Positions 44,566 to 55,009 of a DNA stretch of 64,000 bases are shown piece by piece (position 1 is the stretch's first letter; each line of letters starts with the position of its first letter). The translations under genes were made by a program, and so were the position numbers. Origin of the DNA: Lactuca virosa (taxonomy: Eukaryota; Streptophyta; Magnoliopsida; Asterales; Asteraceae). The stretch spans positions 406,482,404 through 406,546,403 of the forward strand of contig CAKMRJ010001112.1 of assembly GCA_928212115.1 (NCBI GenBank), given 5' to 3'. The notes under the pieces are model-generated. The model searched no databases and was not told the origin of the DNA. It was given only the letters and a program-made list of their open reading frames with translations.

Positions 44566-45777
44566 ATGGCTAGAAACCCGAAGCGGAGTTTGGGAACGCA
44601 AATGGAAACCGGAATCTCAACCTCAGTGGTTGAGCAAATACCTGTTGTGGTAGCCGCTCCTAAGCCAATCACGATGGCCGGAGTACAAGCGATGATCCAG
44701 ATGATGTTGGATGTCAATGGAGGAAACAAGCGTTTACTTCAACGGAACCAAGAAGAACTTACGATACCTATTGAACAGCCCGAATTGAATGACGGGCAGT
44801 CTGAGGAAGGGAACTACAGCAGGACCGTTGGTCAAGTTGATCCGCCGGTGATTAGGAGAAACAATCAAGATGGAGGAAATGACGGACGTGGGTGCAAGTA
44901 CAAGGATTTCATGGCATCCAAACCCCCGAGTCTTTCTGGAAGCCCAACGTCCGTGGAAGTTATGGACTGGATCTCCGAGATGGAGACAATGTTTGAGAGT
45001 TGCGAGTGTAGCAACAAACAGAAGACCGCTCTCGCGGTTCCTCTGTTCAAGTCTGGAGTACTGAGCTGGTGGAAGCTACTAGCTGACACGATGCCCAAGG
45101 GAGAAACAAGCAAGATGTCTTGGGAAGATTTCCTGGTGCAACTGAAAATGCAGTACTGCTCTGAGCAGGATCTTCTGGAGATCAACGATGAGTTCCAAAA
45201 TCTGAAGAAAGGAATGATGAGTTTCAGTGAGTATGCTACAAGTTTTACGGAGAAGATGAAGCTTGTTCCCTACCTAGTTCCAACTGAACTCTCCAAGGTC
45301 AACAAGTTTGCCCATGAATTACCAGCGGACTTTGGTCCAATGGTCAAGCAAGCAACCACTTTGAAAACCGCTATCTGGGCAGCCAAGAATGTTGAGACCC
45401 GGATTAGGGAAAAGGGTTTGGAGAGAGCTGAAGTTGGCGAGAAAAGGAAGTATGAAGGATCTTCAAAGTCCAACAAGGAAAGAAATTTCTCAAAGCCTGA
45501 AGGAGGAGGAGGAGGTGAAGCTAAGTGGTGCGAGAAGTGTAAAAAGAAACACTTCGGGAAGTATAGCGAGGAAGTGACTTGCTACAAATATGGAAAGACA
45601 GGGCACTACGCCAGCAAGTGCGCATCCAACAAGAGGGTGTGCTACGGATGTAACAAAGAAGGACATATTTCTAAAGATTGCCCGAAGAAAAACGAGGCAG
45701 CAAGGCCAGATACGCCACCAAGGCCAAGGGCATTCCACATGATCCTCGACGAAGCAGAAAACAACGCGAGGAATTGA
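44566..45777 (+). CDS. Gag polyprotein of the gag-only element, open and full-length
   Basis: 403 codons, uninterrupted. N-terminal low-complexity region, then the retrotransposon gag core (WISEMETMFESC; LSWWKLLADTMP; SWEDFLVQLKMQYCS; FAHELPADFG, about residues 133-256), a charged linker, and C-terminal zinc knuckles. Knuckle two (CYGCNKEGHISKDC) is intact. Knuckle one reads CYKYGKTGHYASKC, with Tyr in place of the second Cys. A preceding WCEKCKKKHFG may form an extra Cys pair. Gag would assemble particles and package RNA. The stop (45775-45777) comes where autonomous relatives continue into protease, after FHMILDEAENNARN. Its LTR promoter seems deleted, so expression is doubtful. Confidence 0.85.
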   Translation: MARNPKRSLGTQMETGISTSVVEQIPVVVAAPKPITMAGVQAMIQMMLDVNGGNKRLLQRNQEELTIPIEQPELNDGQSEEGNYSRTVGQVDPPVIRRNNQDGGNDGRGCKYKDFMASKPPSLSGSPTSVEVMDWISEMETMFESCECSNKQKTALAVPLFKSGVLSWWKLLADTMPKGETSKMSWEDFLVQLKMQYCSEQDLLEINDEFQNLKKGMMSFSEYATSFTEKMKLVPYLVPTELSKVNKFAHELPADFGPMVKQATTLKTAIWAAKNVETRIREKGLERAEVGEKRKYEGSSKSNKERNFSKPEGGGGGEAKWCEKCKKKHFGKYSEEVTCYKYGKTGHYASKCASNKRVCYGCNKEGHISKDCPKKNEAARPDTPPRPRAFHMILDEAENNARN

Positions 45778-46691
45778 GGATGAGGACTTCATATCCGAAG
45801 ATCGAGTTATGCAGTAGCCATGCAGATAGTATCATATGATGTAGCCTATTAGAGACATAGTCTAGGGTGAACTTGAACACCTATGTAATCGTTTCAAGGA
45901 ATAATAAAAAAAACCTTCGTTTTGCTATCTGATGTGTTAAGCTGTTGTGTGGTTTTCTTGTATGGTGACTTGGAAAACTGCGAGACAATACTTGGGACGA
46001 GTATGAGTAGGTGTGAATGGTAGTAGAGGCCTATACTACCGGAAGCACAGGACTCACACTTGGATCAGGGAAAGTCACACGGATACCAAGGAGCTAGTAA
46101 TTGATTTCGTTTTATTCAAGTATGTCGTTACCATTGTTTCGGTAAAGATTAAGAAGATGATTGTTATTCCGACCCTAGTGGTCATACCAAATTGAGTCCG
46201 AATACGACGAGTATGTTACGTGGTTCCGAGAACCAAGTTCGATGTAGCACCTGACTTAAGCCGGGAGCGATTAATAGCGATCAGAGAATGCAACCTTTTA
46301 AGATGAGATTAGAACATGAAGGAAAGTATAGTTTGTTCTGGAAGACTCTAAGAGACCCGAGTCTAAGCGTTGCAACATACGATGATAGGTCATTAAAAGA
46401 TGACACATTGACCCATTGTAGTAATTAGAGAACTTATCTTAAGTTCATTAAGAAGAAGAAGGAGTCTCCAATAAGTATTGAGTTTATAACTCGAAGGTTA
46501 CAACATAGTATGAAGAGCGGGTGAAAGATTAAGCACCGTATGTAGTAAGAAGTCCCAGAGATAGATATTCATTCAAAGGAACATAGAAGTTACAATTATT
46601 ACCTTGGATGAAGAGATAATGTAGGGAGTCATTGTACAAGTCCTGTTTTGTTGATGATTCCGGGACGTAATCATCCTAAGGGGGAGATAAT
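45778..46691 (+). other. Non-coding 3' interior of the gag-only element
   Basis: No open frame of note. Contains the GGTAGTA/TACTACC hairpin (46019-46040) with flanks GTAGGTGTG and GGAAGCACAGG, matching the leader of the host gypsy element, and ends in the polypurine tract. Confidence 0.6.
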
Positions 46692-48052
46692 TGTAACGTC
46701 CGCAGATCCGGGCTAGTCAATTTAGAGACAATAAGCATCAAAAATGATTTTTTGATGGAAGATTATTTATAAGGATTAATCTTTTCCAAGTGGTAGTATA
46801 TGTTACAATGGTTCCGTACATATAAAGAACGCCGAAATCCGAGTTATAACGAAGAAGTTATGACTCGTCGAAGTTTTTCGGCAAAACCGGCACGACACAA
46901 CGCGACATAAATAGTGAATTTACGATAGAAGACTTTTTAGCCTTAACAATATAAACAAAAGTCGTAGTATACGTTGAACCGAGAGTGTACATAAAAAGAA
47001 CGCCCAAATCTGACTTCGTATGAGGAAGTTATGATTTTTCTAAGATTTGGCATAGCAGTGCACGACCCGAACTCGAATTTTAGATCGAGCGGTTTTTGGC
47101 CAACGTTACCTAAATGAGAATTGAAGATCTCATTAATAGGAACTCAACGCCAAAAAGACAGACGAAAACGGAGTTTGTATGTAGAAGTTATGAATTTTAC
47201 GCGGTCATTTAACAGTATAATCTTCTCCTACTGTTAAATTTAAGATCGGTCGAGAATTAGCCGACGAAGTAAAAAGGAAAGTTGTAGATTTTATTTTTAC
47301 CTACGCATGGATATAAATAACCTCAAAAACGAAGCTCGTATGCGAAAGTTATGGACGAAGCTTTGTCTCTGCTTTTCGAGCGCGACGAATTCGATACAGT
47401 TTTGTAAATCCGAGATAGATTGAGAATTAGCCAACGGGGTCTAAATGAAAGTTGTAGTACTCGTAAATACCAACGCGTGGATATAAATAACGTTGGAAAC
47501 GGAGCTTGTATGCGAAAGATATGGACGAAGCTTAGTCGATACTCTTCGTGCGCGATAAATACGATACAATTTTTGTAAATCTGAGATAGAAGGAGAATTA
47601 GCCGACGGGGTCTAAATGAAAGTTGTAGTACTCGTAAATTCCAACGTGTGGATATAAAGAACGTAGAAAACGGAGCTCATACGCGGAAGATACGGACGAA
47701 ACTTAGGGGCTACTTTACTATAAAATCCCTATAAATAAAGGGTGAACTCTTCATGTTTTTCTTCACACCATAAGCCTTTCTTTCTCTCTCTAACTTCTCT
47801 CTAGCCTCCCTAAACCCCTCCCAAGTCTAGGGAACCTCCCTAGCACGAGAAGGAAGCCACGGAGCACCCGACGGCTCCGAGAAGAAAAGCTTTCGGCTCG
47901 GAAACGCTGCTCCAGCGAAGCCTGATTTTTAATAAAAACCCGTTGTAAGTGAGCTATGCCTATACTATATTTAATATAGCTTTTATTTAAATATAGTAAT
48001 GTTATTAGGAACTTATAATAATTATTTGGGCTATTATTATGGGTTATATAAG
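46692..48052 (+). repeat. Truncated 3' LTR of the gag-only element
   Basis: 1,361 bp matching 41577-42811 of the 5' LTR plus the 128-bp promoter segment missing there (47694-47821, TATA-like CTATAAATAAAG at about 47731-47742). The last 1,375 bp of LTR are deleted; the junction is GTTATATAAG|ATTCG. Confidence 0.9.
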
Positions 48053-48547
48053 ATTCGTCAGAAAAGCTATGCTGACCGATGCCGATCGGATCTCGAGTTT
48101 CAGGTGGGAGGTTTCGTATTGCTGAGGGTTTCACCTTGGAAATGTGTCATCCGCTTTCGGAAGAGGAGCAAGTTGGGACCCCGATTCATTGGTCTATTCA
48201 GGATTTCTTCCTGAGTTAGCAAGGTTGCTTATCGGTTGGATGTCCCTGATGAGCTAAGTCATATCCATAACATCTTCCACGTGTCTCAGCTGCAGAAGTG
48301 TGTATCAGATGAGGTTGCAGTTATTTCATTGGATGATATTCAGGTGGATGAGAGCTTGAACTATGTTGAGAAGTCCATTGCAGTTTTGGATAGAAAAACT
48401 AAAGCTCTTCGTAACAAAGTGGTGAAGCTAGTGAAGGTGCAATGGCATCACCGGAGGGGCTCCGAATGGACCTGGGAGCCGGAGGACGAGATGCGAGAGC
48501 GTTACCCAGATTTATTAGCATTAGCAGACTTTGAGGACGAAGTCTAA
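48053..48547 (+). pseudogene. Distal integrase and chromodomain-like tail of the gypsy element
   Basis: Resumes at IRQKSYADRCRSDLEF, then KRSKLGPRFIGLF, a stop (near 48212), VPDELSHIHNIFHVSQLQKC and a C-terminal chromodomain-like segment (VKVQWHHRRGSEWTWEPED) ending at 48547. That tail marks chromoviruses (Tekay/Del). The part of the integrase between the DGQSERT motif (41540) and this point is absent. Confidence 0.88.
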
Positions 48548-48550
48548 TTC

Positions 48551-48562
48551 AAGTGGGGGAGA
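48551..48562 (+). other. Polypurine tract of the gypsy element
   Basis: AAGTGGGGGAGA immediately before the 3' LTR, the usual plus-strand primer site. Confidence 0.85.
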
Positions 48563-48564
48563 TT

Positions 48565-50247
48565 TGTAATGGTCGGAATGCGGGTATTTACCCTTTCTAC
48601 CCTTGGAATAAAATTGCTTTTGCATGGAGGTCCCTACATACCTTGCGCGTACATATGCCTACGCTTAGCGTACTAGGGAGGAATGAACGCGGGCATGCAC
48701 CACGTATGCGGCGCGTACCAAGCAGTACGTAGGGCGTACGTGGCTTAAGACCAAAACCCTAATTTTAAGGCAAGGACCCTATTTAAACACTCTTATGCTA
48801 TTTGGACCTTACCCCAAAAGCCTCCACTGCCTCTTATCGTCCCAAAACCCTATTTTTGCAAAAGAGTGTGACCTTGAGCTTAAAAGTGTTTTTGGTGGCC
48901 ATTTTAGTGGGTTTGCAAGAAGGAGAAGGTGGTGGTCAAGTCTTGAACGTGGGTGAGCTTATAGATCCTGCATCTATTTCATCTTGGGGAGCTCTAGGTA
49001 AAAAGTCCAGACCTTGCTTATTCCTTTTGCTAGAATGAGTTAGGGCTAGTTATGAGTTCATTTTGGTCCATGGATCCTCTTTTGTGAGTTTAAGCAACTC
49101 CAGGGGTTAAGAATGTTAGATCTAGGTCCCTTTGTCTGGTTGAAAGCATAAAAATGATAACTTGATGGTTGTTACAGCACCATGTATGAGTTTAATGTTT
49201 TAAAGAGAGTCTTAATGGATAAAATGAAGTGTTGGGTTCCCACATGGCATGCAAAGGCATAAATTTGCCAACTTTAAGCCCTAGGACCTCTAATATGACC
49301 CAGATCTGGAGTTGGGCGAAATGACTTCGTGAATTAACCTCTTAATGGTCATTTGTGCAAAACCGGCTTGTACGTTGGGCGTAATGATTTGTACGCTACG
49401 CGCACAACCAAAGAGTTATTGGGCCCTATTCAGCCTTGGGTCGGGACCCATTTAGAGTTATTGGGCCTTTGTTTATATTTTGTACCATAGGTGGCATGGT
49501 TGGGCCTATTCGACCTTGTGACCCATTATTGTTTTGGACCGTGGATGTTGGGCCCATTTAGGAAGAAAGGCTTTTGGGCCATATTGGAGGAATTTGGACT
49601 TAGGATTTTGGGCCCTTGGCTAGGTTGTTTTATAATCCTAATTAGGGTAATTTGTACATTTATACAGTGTGAGATTTTTGGATTGGTAGCCGAGCAACTA
49701 TTGTTTTCAGCAGACCGAGGTGAGTCTTCTCACTATAACTTCGAGTCTAAGGCACCAAGGCCGAACCAATATCCATTTATGTAGTATGCTAGTTGTTGTA
49801 TGTTACATGTTGTGACTGGGTTGAAATATACCCAGGGCGAGGCCAAGTTTAGTATGACATAACGGGTTGAAATATACCCCCAAGGCGGGGCCTACTGCGA
49901 TATGTTTGGGTTGAAATATACCCCCATAACGGGGCTCATACTTGTTTTGGGTTGGAATGAACCCCAGGGTTGGGCCCATTTGTATGATTGGTATGTGTTA
50001 TTTTGGGAAAACTCACTAAGTATTAGCTTACAATTTGTATTGTGATTTCAGGTGCGTCTGGTTCTAAAGGAAAGAGTCCGACTTGATGGCGCATCATGCA
50101 CTCTCCACTATTTTCTGCATTTACTGATATGGACACTCTGATGATTTTGTATGATGGTTATTATGTAATGAATTTTTAGTATCAAACTTATGGTTGTAAA
50201 CCTTATTTAAAAATTTAAAATTTTATTTGGATTTTTGGGTTGTTACA
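48565..50247 (+). repeat. 3' LTR of the gypsy element
   Basis: 1,683 bp, TGTAATGGTCGG ... GGGTTGTTACA. Compared with the 5' LTR it lacks the palindrome-bearing segment around 22480-22545 and has an extra CCAAGCAGTACGTAGGGCG (about 48719). Many substitutions mark an old insertion. Confidence 0.92.
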
Positions 50248-50252
50248 CAGTA

Positions 50253-50339
50253 ATTCCAAAATATAAAAAACTTGTACTAGCATTAGAAGATTTGGTTTAT
50301 ATATTGTTATTATCGGTAAAAGTGCTATTAAATATATTT
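50253..50339. other. Short AT-rich flank
   Basis: Right-hand target flank of the gypsy insertion; nothing identified. Confidence 0.4.
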
Positions 50340-50379
50340 TACACATTCAAAGAATAATATGATTATATTCAAAGAAGCA

Positions 50380-50800
50380 TATGCATTTAAATGACTTATG
50401 CATATACTTATTCAAATGCATATGCCTATATTTATTCATATGCATATGCAAATATTTATTCATATGCATATGCATATATTTATTCTTATACATATAGTTA
50501 TTCATATGCATATACATATATTTATTCTTATACATATAGTTATTCATATGCATATGCATATGCATATATTTATTCTTATACATATATTTATTCATATGCA
50601 TATACTTATTCTTATGCATATGCATATATACTTATTCTCATGCATATACTTATTATTATGCATATGCATATGTCATATACTTGTTGTTATACATATGCAC
50701 ATATATAAGCATAATCATATGTATTTAATTGTCAAATGTATACACTTATTCTTATGCATATGCATATGTATGTGTATATGTTTACTCTTATGCATACATA
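50380..50800. repeat. CATATGCATATG minisatellite
   Basis: About 420 bp of CATATGCATATG alternating with TTTATTCT/TTATTCATA spacers in irregular 16-36-bp units. CATATG and TGCATA are palindromic, so all six frames read as Met-His-Met-His or Tyr-Ile-Tyr-Ser strings; these are artefacts. The decayed edge continues to about 50920. Confidence 0.85.
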
Positions 50801-51045
50801 TAGAAGCATAAAAAATGTTTTTTAAAACTATGCATGTGCATATGCACATGTTTTTTAAAATATACATATTCATATTTTTTTTGTGCAAATATACATTTTC
50901 AAAAAAATATGCATATGTACATTCATATAATTTTTTTTTTCAAATTTTTTTTGCAGTTGTCTTAGATATATGTATACATACACATGTGAAATCTGATACC
51001 TAAATTCACTATAAATAAAAAGTTTGTTGGTTCTCTTTGTCAATT

Positions 51046-51050
<5 letters not shown>
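50801..51050. other. Low-complexity AT-rich DNA
   Basis: Poly-T rich, no gene seen. Confidence 0.4.

Positions 51051-51127
<77 letters not shown>
51051..51127. repeat. (TA)n microsatellite
   Basis: About 77 bp of TA. Confidence 0.95.
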
Positions 51128-51132
<5 letters not shown>

Positions 51133-51317
51133 GTGTGAATCAATGTCATCTACTAAACAAAACAATGCATAATCGAAAAAAGAAAAAAAAGCTGACCCGT
51201 TGCAAAGCATGAGTTTTTTCACTAGTTGGGAATTAACATACATATTGACTAGATGAGTTCACGAATCGGATGAAGACTCTCAATACGATGCAGATCACGG
51301 CTCGAAGTAACTCTTAG

Positions 51318-51900
51318 GCTTGGGAGATTGGGGTGAATGATGAGTTCACGGTCAAAGAGCTTAGATTTCATTTGGATCATCAAACCTTACCTATAGGTGG
51401 TGGTGTTACTACATGGAATAAGTGTGTTCCTATTAAAATTAATGTTTTTATCTTCAGAATGCTTTACAGGTTACCAACTAGATGCAATTTGGTTAAGAGA
51501 GGGATATATGAGGAGTCAGTGATGTGCCCGTATTGTAATAAGGAGGGGGAGGATGACGTACATTGGTTTCTCAAATGCTATTTGGCGGTTCAACTTTAGC
51601 ATAAGCTTGCATGCTGGTTGGATGAAACTTTGTCTCAATTTGTTGATATGGATGATCTTTTCGAATGGATAGATGCTCAAGGTGTGTGCAATTTTCGTAG
51701 AGTGATCATGGATACCGTTTGCTTAACTTTAATATAGGTGCTTTGGACGTACATAAATGTTTTGGTGTTCGGGAACGAGAAGTTTAGAAGAGATATGTTT
51801 TTTGATTCAATTGTCTTTTTTTTATTTGGTTTTGTAATAGAAATCATAAAGCCAAAAAGAATTGGAATCCTTTTCATGAATTGATTGTTTTTTTTCTTAT
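51318..51900 (+). pseudogene. LINE (L1-type) 3' fragment with zinc-binding RT domain
   Basis: The frame 51333-51599 reads EFTVKELRFHLDHQTLPIGG, then W..CVPIKINVFIFRM, RLPTRCNLVKRGI and CPYCNKEGEDDVHWFLKC: the reverse-transcriptase zinc-binding domain (zf-RVT) found after RT in plant LINEs. After the stop, homologous-looking sequence continues with stops and a frameshift ('FRRVIMDTVCLTLI', 'KPKRIGILF') to about 51900. The endonuclease and RT proper are missing, as expected for a 5'-truncated copy. No clear poly-A or target duplication. Confidence 0.8.
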
Positions 51901-51961
51901 TCCTTTCCTAACTTTTAGCTAGTTTTTAACTCTTTCACTGTTAAAAAAAACATACATATCG

Positions 51962-52181
51962 AACTAAACTACACGAACTAGTAATTTTACTCTTAAAGTT
52001 AAGTAGTAAATACATAGATGATAGACGAAAGCGATTAAAAGATGTAGTCATGCAGTTTTGTTCGATGGGGAACTAAGCCACACGTACTAGTAGTTTTACT
52101 CTTAAAGTTAAGTTAATAAATACATAGATGATAGATGAAAGAAGAGTAAAAGATGTAGTCATATAGTTTCGTTCGATGGGG
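51962..52181. repeat. Direct duplication of about 110 bp
   Basis: Units 51962-52070 and 52071-52181 begin AACTAARCYACACG and end TTCGATGGGG, with about ten differences by eye. Non-coding. Confidence 0.85.
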
Positions 52182-52848
52182 ATGAGATGACTTATCATTC
52201 TTAGATGGACATCAAAATAAAGTTTGTTTGAGTTGATAAGTGGACCCAATCTCACCACTTTATGCCTAGCCTTTCCACTTTATTTGCGTAATTAGACATC
52301 TCAATAAAATATTCAAGACATAATTCTAATTATTTCTTCCTCATTTTCATAGTGGACTCGGTTGGTTTGGTTATCCAAAAATAACATTTACTATTTTCCA
52401 TTCATAAAAAAAAAGTTACTTTTGCTTAAAACGTATCTCGAGAACTCAAACTTTGATCCTAAAATAAACGAATACAACGAAGTGTTTCTAATAATAACAT
52501 TGAGTTTTATAACTTTCCCTTACTTTATGGAACATATAATAAAGTATATAATGGGCTGAGAAGTTGACATATGGGAATGAAAATGACAATAAATCAACAA
52601 TTTCATCATTAAGATTCTCTAAGTTGCTTCTTCATTACATATTGTTGTTATTTTTTACTTCCAAACTATTAAAAAATTAATAACCAAAATGCACAAAATA
52701 GCAATATATTAATTTTTATTGGTTTGTTATAGTTTTTTATTATTCTATCATGTTATATAATTATACATCTAAACTTTTTTTTATTCAAGAGATTATAATT
52801 TGATTATTTTATACAATTAAATCAACGAATAAATAGCTAAGGGTTGTT

Positions 52849-52850
<2 letters not shown>
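52182..52850. other. AT-rich non-coding DNA
   Basis: Nothing identified. Confidence 0.4.
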
Positions 52851-52915
<65 letters not shown>

Positions 52916-54110
52916 ATAATGACTTAAAATGGTAACATATTTTTCGATTTGTACACATTTAGTCACTAAGTTTTTTTTTGTTCATATTTTACCATTGAAC
53001 TTGTTGAACTGTTCAAAAAACATCCTTGTGACTTGCTATAGGAGGTGTAGCCGGTTTTCCGGCGTTCTTGTGAGTTCCGGCGAGTCTCCGGTCATCTTCT
53101 CTGGTCAAACATTAATTTTTCCGGCAACTTTGTCATCTCCAGAAACCAACAAGTTTAAAAGGTTCCAAATTCGTGGGTTTTTAAGAAAGAAAAAGACCAT
53201 AGCAGATCTGGTGTTCTTGGTTACAAGAAGCCAAGAACTCATATTTTGATTTCAAAAGAAGAGGGCTATGAAGATGAAGGGGCTGTGAAGTTGAACACGA
53301 AAACCATCAGAAACCCAAATCTAGCACTATTAGAAATCCCAAAGCTCGATTTCAGATTTAAGTTAATGTGTGTGTGTGTTTTTTTTTATATTTGAGTTTT
53401 GGGTTCATAAATCGAAACGAGAACAAAGAGGTTTTTTGATCAGAAAATCAAACGAAGATGTTTGGAGATCTGAAAATCGAATGAAGAGATCTGGGTTTAA
53501 ACTCGAATGAAGAGATCTAAAAATCGTTACAAACCTTAAACATCATTTGATTTCAGATCTGAACACTTCTGGAGCTCTTTTTTTTGGGAAGAAGATGAAC
53601 ATGATGAAGACGAACACCTTACTGAAAATCGATGAACACACCATGTTTGAAGGTTTTCAAGGGAAGCTTCGAGCATCAGATCTGGTTTGAAGACAATAAA
53701 CATCATATATGGGTTGGAGTTTGAAGATGATGAACATCATATATGGAACAACACTCAGATTTCAAAACACGATGTAGCTTCAAACCCATTTTCCAGAACA
53801 CGATCCTAGGCTCAAGAAATTGTTTTAGGTTTGCTTAAGAACACTATGGTTGGAGGTTGAAGACGATGAACAGTGATCTGATGGAAAATCATGAATGTCG
53901 GAGTTTTTGAGTTCGCCGGAAAAATCAGGAACGCCGGAGAAGATGACCAGAGCTGTCAAATACGCCGGAAACCGGCTAAACCTCCAATAGCAGGTCATAA
54001 GGATGTTTTTTGAACAGTTCAACAAGTTCAATGGGAAAATGTGGACAAAAAAAAATCCAGTGACTTAATGTGTACAAATCAAAGAATATGTTACCATTTT
54101 AAGTCATTAT

Positions 54111-54196
<86 letters not shown>
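52851..54196. mobile_element. Long-TIR non-autonomous element flanked by (TA)n on both sides
   Basis: Core 52913-54113 (1,201 bp). Termini form an inverted repeat of about 200 bp, roughly 80% identical by eye: left GATAATGACTTAAAATGGTA, right TACCATTTTAAGTCATTATC then CC. Pairing continues through TTGAACTTGTTGAACTGTTC and CCGGCGTT/AACGCCGG. The interior repeats GATCTGAAAATCGAATGAAG-like words and has no transposase. It is flanked by (TA)n (52851-52912 and 54114-54196). Frames at 52929-53249 and 53825-54031 are TIR artefacts. Confidence 0.82.
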
Positions 54197-54201
<5 letters not shown>

Positions 54202-54275
54202 CGTTCAATCGAGAACATTTGAGAACAAAAATTACCTTTTAGTTTAACAAGGTGACAATTTTGTAATTAACTCAA
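54197..54275 (+). mobile_element. Probable left terminus of a Mutator-like (MULE) element
   Basis: GAGAGCGTTCAATCGAGAAC followed by ATTTGAGAAC and AAAAATTACC abuts the (TA)n tract. GAGAAC-repeating termini like this occur in plant MULEs. The right terminus would lie beyond the window, so this is inferred from the Ulp1-like gene inside. Confidence 0.4.
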
Positions 54276-55009
54276 AAGATAGATGCAAAACAAATAAACA
54301 TTTAAAAACGTGAGGGCAATATTGTAAATGCAAAACGAAACTGAATCCTTCGTCACATAACTATTCGTTCCCCCTCATTTCGTTCCCCATAATTTCTCTC
54401 TCTACTTTTCTGGAAAGAAAACCCTCGAAAAAACCTTAAATCTTCACCGATAATCATCATAATCGAACAACAAAAGCTTGATAAAATCAAAAATGTCGTC
54501 AACGACTGATTTCCCGAGAACAAATGCTTCGGATCAAGGTAAAAATCGACACATTCCTTGATTTTTGTTTTGAGCTTACAACAATCGGAAAATAAACTTT
54601 ACACTAGTATTTGAAATGTCGTTATCTGTTTTCAAAATATAAACAGTTACTGAATGATTTTCGTTGATAGCACTCGATTTTAAATGTTATCAAGTGTTTT
54701 ATGTAGTTTTTTTTTAAAATTTTATACTCTATTTTTCATTTATGAGTGTTATCTATTGATTATGACGATATAGATTGATCATTTGTGATTATCTACTAAC
54801 TATTGACCTAATAAAGTTGAATAATAGTGGATTTTATCTGTTAGCTAGGGTTTTTTTATTGTTATGCTCTGTTTTTTATTAATGACTGTTTATTTTGTTT
54901 ATCTACTGATTACGACGATATTTATGCATGCTGGAAAAACCAAAAACATATGAAAAAATATACAAAAGAAAAAAAAACTAATAAAAAAACACTCGATACA
55001 GGTAATATT

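Larger units (their letters stand above)
41577..48052 (+). mobile_element. Nested gag-only LTR element (TR-GAG type), 3' LTR truncated
   Basis: 5' LTR 41577-44186 (TGTAACGTCCGC ... GTCACA), primer site TGGTATCAGAGC (44189-44200), one open gag gene (44566-45777), 0.9 kb non-coding, polypurine tract AAGGGGGAGA (about 46678-46687), 3' LTR from 46692. No protease, RT or integrase exists between the LTRs, so it could only move with enzymes from a related element. The 3' LTR stops at 48052, fused directly to distal gypsy integrase; a deletion removed 1.4 kb of LTR plus part of the gypsy gene. Confidence 0.88.
21643..50247 (+). mobile_element. Composite Ty3/gypsy chromovirus (Tekay/Del-like) with two nested insertions and a tandem duplication
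   Basis: LTRs at 21643-23383 and 48565-50247 are bounded by TG...CA and by a perfect 5-bp duplication CAGTA (21638-21642 and 50248-50252), showing one insertion event. An initiator-Met primer site follows the 5' LTR and a polypurine tract precedes the 3' LTR. Domain order is gag, protease, RT, RNase H, integrase, chromodomain-like tail, all on +. The coding region is split by a copia-like element (26857-40525) and a gag-only element (41577-48052), both in the same orientation. A 5.9-kb tandem duplication copies the gag-to-RNase H part. Many stops and frameshifts make it non-functional. LTR divergence, including indels, shows the host element is much older than its inserts. Confidence 0.93.

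Noticed and set aside
50347..50811. Frames encoding Met-His-Met-His or Tyr-Ser-Tyr strings
   Set aside because: They arise from the CATATG minisatellite in all frames; no coding signal.
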